Below the pieces are notes generated by a model. It saw only the letters and a program-made list of their open reading frames with translations, had not been told where the DNA came from and did not search any database. From Methylophaga sp. 41_12_T18 (GTDB taxonomy: Bacteria > Pseudomonadota > Gammaproteobacteria > Nitrosococcales > Methylophagaceae), in assembly GCA_002163115.1 (NCBI GenBank), contig MAAI01000069.1, forward strand, positions 12,839 through 76,838: a stretch of DNA of 64,000 nt, read 5' to 3'. Made by a program: the position numbers and the translations under genes. Shown piece after piece: positions 57,207 through 64,000 of the stretch; positions within the stretch are counted from its first letter, which is position 1, and each line of letters begins with the position of its first letter.

Positions 57207-57683
57207 TTAGTTATCCTTAGTTACTGATTCAGCTGTATTTTCCATTCGTTCAATCTCTTCACGAAAGGCATTCACATCTTGAAAGCTGCGATATACCGAA
57301 GCAAAACGCACATAAGCAACTTCATCTAATTGCCGTAACGCATCCATTACCCAATCGCCAACCAAACGACTTTCAACTTCACGCTCACCTGTCGCTCTTA
57401 AGCGATGAATAATACCTTTAACTGCACTATCTACCGCATCAATACTAACAGGTCGTTTTTCAAGAGCACGTTCAAAACCAGCACGCAGCTTATCTTCATT
57501 AAATAATGCCCGAGATTGATCACGCTTGATCAATCTCGGCAAAGTCAGCTCGGCTGTTTCATAGGTAGTAAACCGTTCATTGCATTCACTGCATGAACGA
57601 CGCCGACGAATCGCATCCCCCTCAGCTGAAAGCCGAGAATCAATAACCTTCGAATCGTCTGCACCACAAAATGGACACCGCAT
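57207..57683 (-). CDS. nrdR: transcriptional repressor of ribonucleotide reductase genes
   Basis: 158 residues. The N-terminal zinc ribbon is [15 protein letters not shown] and [12 protein letters not shown], followed by an ATP-cone (about 50-140) with [10 protein letters not shown]. It binds NrdR boxes in front of nrd operons in response to ATP/dATP. Placed between glyA and the rib genes, as in many gammaproteobacteria. Confidence 0.96.
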   Translation of the reverse strand: MRCPFCGADDSKVIDSRLSAEGDAIRRRRSCSECNERFTTYETAELTLPRLIKRDQSRALFNEDKLRAGFERALEKRPVSIDAVDSAVKGIIHRLRATGEREVESRLVGDWVMDALRQLDEVAYVRFASVYRSFQDVNAFREEIERMENTAESVTKDN

Positions 57684-57701
57684 AATTTTAAATACTAGGC
57701 T

Positions 57702-58955
57702 TTATGAATAAACAGGCAAACGTTGACATATAGTCAATACTTTTGCTTTAACGTCTTTCATTACTGTTTCATCACCTTGGCTGTCAATAACATCACACAT
57801 CCAACTAGCGAGATCCGTACAGTCTTGCTCATTAAAGCCACGTGTTGTTACCGCTGGTGTACCAATGCGAATGCCTGATGTCACAAATGGAGATTGCGGA
57901 TCATTCGGCACAGCATTTTTGTTGACAGTAATATTCGAAGCACCTAACCATGCATCGACTTCTTTACCTGTTAGTCCAGCTTCAATAAAGCTTACTAAGA
58001 ACAAGTGATCATCAGTACCTTTAGAAACCACATCGTAACCACGAGCTAAGAAAACACTGGCCATTGCACGTGCATTTTCAACAACTTGTTTTTGGTAAGT
58101 TTGAAATTCAGGCAACATTGCTTCTTTAAATGCCACTGCTTTAGCAGCAATAACATGCATCAATGGACCACCTTGAAAACCAGGGAATACAGCCGAATTC
58201 AATTTCTTCTCAATCTCAGCATTCGCTTTAGCTAAAATCAAACCACCACGTGGACCACGTAATGTTTTATGAGTTGTAGTAGTTGTAACATCAGCGATTT
58301 GAACTGGGTTTGGATAAATACCCGCAGCAACCAAACCAGCGACATGCGCCATATCAACCAATAGGTAAGCACCTATTGAATCAGCGATATCGCGGAAACG
58401 TTGCCAATCAACAATGCGTGAATAGGCAGAGAAACCAGCAACAACCATTTTAGGTTTATGCTCGTTAGCTAGACGTTCAACTTCGTCATAATCAATCTCA
58501 CCTGTTTCAACATTCAAACCATATGAAACAGAGTTATAAATTTTACCTGATGCACTGACTTTAGAACCATGAGTTAAATGGCCACCATGAGCCAAGCTCA
58601 TACCTAAAATAGTATCTCCAGGTTGCAATAAAGCTAGGTAAACAGCTGCGTTAGCTTGTGAACCAGAATGAGGTTGGACATTGGCATAATCAGCACCAAA
58701 TAATTCTTTGGCACGATCAATCGCTAATTGCTCAGCCTTATCAACATGCTCACAACCACCATAGTAACGTTTGCCAGGGTAACCTTCTGCATACTTATTA
58801 GTTAATGAAGAGCCTTGCGCCTCCATAACTCGTGGGCTGGTATAGTTTTCTGAAGCGATCAGTTCAATATGATCTTCTTGACGTTGATTCTCTGCTTCAA
58901 TCGCTTGTAGCAACTCATCATCAAAACCAGCAATGGCCATGTTTTTCTTGTACAC
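57702..58955 (-). CDS. glyA: serine hydroxymethyltransferase
   Basis: 417 residues, the PLP enzyme that moves the hydroxymethyl of serine to tetrahydrofolate. Motifs [19 protein letters not shown] (split as [10 protein letters not shown] and VMEAQGS), [11 protein letters not shown] and the PLP lysine in [14 protein letters not shown]. The GTG at 58955 follows a good AGGGGA site; a later ATG at 58940 ([10 protein letters not shown]) is a possible alternative. It starts the leftward glyA-nrdR-rib cluster. Confidence 0.95.
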   Translation of the reverse strand: MYKKNMAIAGFDDELLQAIEAENQRQEDHIELIASENYTSPRVMEAQGSSLTNKYAEGYPGKRYYGGCEHVDKAEQLAIDRAKELFGADYANVQPHSGSQANAAVYLALLQPGDTILGMSLAHGGHLTHGSKVSASGKIYNSVSYGLNVETGEIDYDEVERLANEHKPKMVVAGFSAYSRIVDWQRFRDIADSIGAYLLVDMAHVAGLVAAGIYPNPVQIADVTTTTTHKTLRGPRGGLILAKANAEIEKKLNSAVFPGFQGGPLMHVIAAKAVAFKEAMLPEFQTYQKQVVENARAMASVFLARGYDVVSKGTDDHLFLVSFIEAGLTGKEVDAWLGASNITVNKNAVPNDPQSPFVTSGIRIGTPAVTTRGFNEQDCTDLASWMCDVIDSQGDETVMKDVKAKVLTICQRLPVYS

Positions 58956-59064
58956 AGTCTTCCCCTGTTTCTACTGTAAAATAAGGCCATATTCTATATC
59001 ACTACGTCTTTAGCTTCTATGGCATAGCGATTTTTTTATCAATACAGCATGGAATCAGTTAAAC

Positions 59065-59925
59065 ATGAACATTTCATTAATAGGTACAGGCTTGATGGGA
59101 CAGGCTTTAGTCGAGCATTTACTGGAACAAAAGCAACAAGTCACGGTATATAACCGTACAGCAGAAAATTTAACAAATAGTGTGGGCTTAGGAGCTGTTG
59201 CTGTAGAAACTGCGCAAGCTGCGCTCGAAGCGAGTGACATTTGCTTATTGATGTTGAGTGATGCAACAGCGATCAATGCGGTTTTAACTACCATTGATGC
59301 TGAATATTTAACTAACAAAACAATCATTCAAATGGGTACCATTGCACCTGAAGAATCGCGTCAACTAGAAGCATTAATAACAGCTAATGGCGGTAATTAT
59401 CTTGAATGCCCAGTCTTAGGCAGCTTACCTGAAGCACGAACAGGTACATTGATATTAATGGCGGCAGGTAATCAAGCTAGCTATAAAACTGCGTTACCAG
59501 TGCTCAGGATGCTTGGCACAGATCCACAATATATTGGTGCTACTGGACAAGGCGCAACAGTCAAATTAGCAATGAACCAACTAATCGCTGGCTTAACATC
59601 AAGTTTTGCATTGAGTCTGGCCTTAGTTGAAAAAGAAGGTATTGAAACTGAACAGTTTATGAAGATTGTCCGAGCAAGTGCACTTTATGCACCTACGTTT
59701 GATAAGAAGCTGAATCGAATGCTCGATAGAGACTTTTCAAATCCTAACTTTCCCACTAAACACCTAGCCAAAGATACTCATTTGTTTTTATCGGTAGCCA
59801 AACAGCTAGGTTTAGAAACATGTGCACTAGAAGGTATTAGTCAGTTATTAGACAAAACCTTAGAACAAGGCCTTGCTGATACCGATTATTCAGCCATTAT
59901 GGCTGGGGTAACAAATACAAAATAA
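59065..59925 (+). CDS. 3-hydroxyisobutyrate-dehydrogenase-family NADP oxidoreductase
   Basis: 286 residues. N-terminal NADP-binding GTGLMGQALVEHL, the substrate motif ECPVLGSLPEARTGTL and the catalytic lysine in TVKLAMNQLIAGL are those of beta-hydroxyacid dehydrogenases (GLYR1/tartronate semialdehyde reductase group). The substrate is not predictable. It is convergent with purA and shares a bidirectional terminator with it. Confidence 0.85.
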   Translation: MNISLIGTGLMGQALVEHLLEQKQQVTVYNRTAENLTNSVGLGAVAVETAQAALEASDICLLMLSDATAINAVLTTIDAEYLTNKTIIQMGTIAPEESRQLEALITANGGNYLECPVLGSLPEARTGTLILMAAGNQASYKTALPVLRMLGTDPQYIGATGQGATVKLAMNQLIAGLTSSFALSLALVEKEGIETEQFMKIVRASALYAPTFDKKLNRMLDRDFSNPNFPTKHLAKDTHLFLSVAKQLGLETCALEGISQLLDKTLEQGLADTDYSAIMAGVTNTK

Positions 59926-59926
59926 C

Positions 59927-59958
59927 AAAAAAAACGCCCTCATTAAGAGGGCGTTTTT
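59927..59958. terminator. bidirectional intrinsic terminator
   Basis: CGCCCTC-ATTAA-GAGGGCG with an A run of eight to the left and five T to the right, between convergent genes. Stops both the oxidoreductase and the purA transcripts. Confidence 0.92.
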
Positions 59959-59964
59959 AATTTA

Positions 59965-62462
<2,498 letters not shown>

Positions 62463-62466
62463 CTAA

Positions 62467-62664
62467 TCAATTTATCCAATAAAGTAGCGCAACACCGAAG
62501 ATCATACTAAATAATCCAATAATACGGAGTTGATGATCTGTCATATTCGCCATTTGTAATAAGGCTCGTCTAAACGCAGCTGGATTAATGAAAGGCATAA
62601 AACCTTCAATTACTAGCATCAACGCAGTTGCTAGCCATAAGCTGTGCAATAGACTATCTGTCAC
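62467..62664 (-). CDS. DUF2065 (YjeT-like) small membrane protein
   Basis: 65 residues. Two helices (about 6-22 and 48-63) around a basic loop with INPAAFRRALLQMANM and RIIGLFSMIFGVALLY, matching DUF2065. Short and usually found between hflC and purA. Function unknown. Confidence 0.9.
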   Translation of the reverse strand: MTDSLLHSLWLATALMLVIEGFMPFINPAAFRRALLQMANMTDHQLRIIGLFSMIFGVALLYWIN

Positions 62665-62675
62665 CGTGCTAGATA

Positions 62676-63539
62676 CTAATTATTTGGATCAGTAAACCGG
62701 TTAAAGAAATCACCTTTAGGTTCAATGACCAACATATCATCGCCACTAAACACAGTTTTATAGGCTAGCAAGCGTCGATACAAAGAATAAAAGTCGCTAT
62801 TTTGGCCATAAGCATTTGCATAAGTTTCGGAAGCGAGTGCATCACCATTACCACGTAACTCTTCAGCATCACGATTAGAATCAGCAATAATAACTGTCCG
62901 TTGTCGATCTGCTGCAGAACGAATCTTTTCAGCTTCTTCTGAACCTTCAGCACGTAACTCTTTAGCTTCACGTTCACGTTCTGATTGCATACGAGCAAAG
63001 ACACGATTATTAATTTCACTAGGAAAATCAATACGCTTAATTCTGATATTAACTACTTCAATGCCAAAATCTTTAACGTTAGCATTCGTTGTTGCCAAAA
63101 TTTTAGCAACCATACTAGTACGATCACCAGCAACTACATCTTGTACCGTTCTTGTTGCAAAAGCATCACGCAAAGCATTATTAACAATGTTAAACAAACG
63201 CAAACTCGCTCTACTTTTATCACCACCCATAGCAGTATAGTAGGTAGAAACATCAGCGACACGCCATAAGATAAACGAATCAACCAATAACTTTTTCTTC
63301 TCACCAGTTAAGTATTCTTCTGGCTTAACATCTAGTGTTAAGACTCGGCCATCAAAACGTTTCACTTCATTAACGACAGGCATTTTAAAATGCAGGCCAG
63401 GTTTATAATCAGCTTGTTCTATTTGACCTAAACGTAGCAATAATACTCGCTCACGTTGATCAACATAAAAAATAGAAGAACTAAGCAAGATGAAAGCTAA
63501 GAAGCCCAATATTAAAATTGTACTCATACGTGACGACAT
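62676..63539 (-). CDS. hflC: SPFH-domain protease modulator HflC
   Basis: 287 residues from ATG 63539, 1 nt after the hflK stop; the longer frame to 63572 would overlap hflK. One N-terminal helix (TILILGFLAFILLSSSIFYV) and an SPFH/prohibitin domain (YVDQRERVLLLRLGQI) are followed by a coiled coil (SEREREAKELRAEGSEEAEK split as SEREREAKELR and GSEEAEKIRSAADR). With HflK it forms a periplasm-facing cage around FtsH. Confidence 0.95.
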   Translation of the reverse strand: MSSRMSTILILGFLAFILLSSSIFYVDQRERVLLLRLGQIEQADYKPGLHFKMPVVNEVKRFDGRVLTLDVKPEEYLTGEKKKLLVDSFILWRVADVSTYYTAMGGDKSRASLRLFNIVNNALRDAFATRTVQDVVAGDRTSMVAKILATTNANVKDFGIEVVNIRIKRIDFPSEINNRVFARMQSEREREAKELRAEGSEEAEKIRSAADRQRTVIIADSNRDAEELRGNGDALASETYANAYGQNSDFYSLYRRLLAYKTVFSGDDMLVIEPKGDFFNRFTDPNN

Positions 63540-63540
63540 A

Positions 63541-64000
63541 TTAACGTCCTCCTCTGCTACGTGCGTTATCACGAGCTGATGACGATACAGACGTCGAATC
63601 AGAGCTTGGATATGCTGTTAAGTTAGATAAATCAACTCGAGCAGGAGTTGAACTACTGCTTCCACGCATCCGGTCTAGTGGTAAATATAATACGTTATTA
63701 CTATCTTTAGATACATCAACCATGACTTTCTGAGTTTTAGAGTAAACGGTTTCCATGGTATCTATATATAGGCGTTCGCGGGTAATTTCAGGCGCTTTTT
63801 CATACTCACGCATGACTTGCAAGAAACGGCTCGTTTCACCTTGTGCTTTTGCTAAGATTTGGCTTTTATATGCTTCTGCTTCCTGAACTACACGGAAAGC
63901 AGCACCACGTGCTTTAGGCACGACATCATTAGCATAAGCTTGAGCTTCATTTTTCATCCGCTCTTTATCAGCACTGGCGTTTACAACATCAGCAAATGCC
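63541..64000 (-). CDS. hflK: SPFH-domain protease modulator HflK (5' part beyond window)
   Basis: The frame is open to the window edge; the last 153 residues are present. The upstream part (AFADVVNASADKER) continues into MKNEAQAYANDVVPKARG, typical of HflK, and the end is serine-rich (SSSSTPARVDLS) with a charged tip. The start and the membrane anchor lie outside. The apparent internal start at 63957 is not the real one. Confidence 0.93.
   Translation of the reverse strand, partial: AFADVVNASADKERMKNEAQAYANDVVPKARGAAFRVVQEAEAYKSQILAKAQGETSRFLQVMREYEKAPEITRERLYIDTMETVYSKTQKVMVDVSKDSNNVLYLPLDRMRGSSSSTPARVDLSNLTAYPSSDSTSVSSSARDNARSRGGR

Overview
The window looks like a chromosome segment of a moderately AT-rich, free-living gammaproteobacterium. 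The evidence is the housekeeping order (trmJ-cysE-iscR-iscA; pcnB-folK-dNK-panB-panC-panD; glyA-nrdR-ribD-ribE-ribB; hisZ-purA-hflC-hflK), an outer membrane (lpxB, pldA, patatin/barrel protein, RND pump) and type IV pilus retraction ATPases. The gene neighbourhoods and a MoxY-like sensor kinase would fit a Methylophaga/Cycloclasticus-type (Thiotrichales) lineage, but that is inference and genus cannot be fixed from the sequence alone. No plasmid, phage structural genes, transposase or CRISPR array was seen.

Layout. 0-8.2 kb: a cut-off PepSY membrane protein, bioA, a translationally coupled glutamate-cysteine-ligase-like/M14 peptidase pair, a small Pmp3-type membrane protein, then the leftward block queA-trmJ-cysE-iscR-iscA with an IscR-type operator that overlaps the cysE stop codon. 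8.27-8.4 kb: tRNA-Leu(CAA) with its own promoter and terminator, followed by a short repeat of its 3' end. 8.5-18.4 kb: a defence island, a leftward operon hsdM-hsdS-DUF262/DUF1524 nuclease-hsdR with a GIY-YIG/DUF4357 gene upstream. 18.6-19.6 kb: two unrecognised membrane proteins. 19.7-22.5 kb: two tandem PilU-type ATPases, the second with a duplicated N-terminal domain. 22.5-33.4 kb: envelope genes (SpoIIAA-like, patatin-barrel, DUF3313, solute-binding-like protein, a histidine kinase fragment, a tryptophan-hendecad secreted protein coupled to a YqhA-like protein, phospholipase A, RND pump plus adaptor). 33.4-43.1 kb: signalling (K+ channel-like protein, MoxY-like kinase/NarL-type regulator, PglL-like oligosaccharyltransferase, DUF2789, GGDEF protein, ANTAR regulator, aldo/keto reductase, orphan kinase). 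43.2-47.7 kb: small conserved proteins, an epimerase-like protein, YchJ, a PlsC-GNAT fusion acyltransferase and a second YqhA-like protein. 47.7-64 kb: core biosynthesis (pantothenate, folate, RNase HII, lipid A, riboflavin, one-carbon, purine, histidine) and hflC/hflK, the last cut by the window edge.

How it fits together. Most of the window is conserved core metabolism in compact, mostly leftward operons with overlapping starts and stops. The accessory interest lies in the hsd island next to tRNA-Leu, the tandem PilU pair, the ligase/peptidase pair and the secreted tryptophan-hendecad protein. The riboflavin operon carries a RibB whose GTP cyclohydrolase II half has lost its metal ligands, so a separate RibA must exist elsewhere. 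IscR and IscA are present without iscS/iscU beside them.
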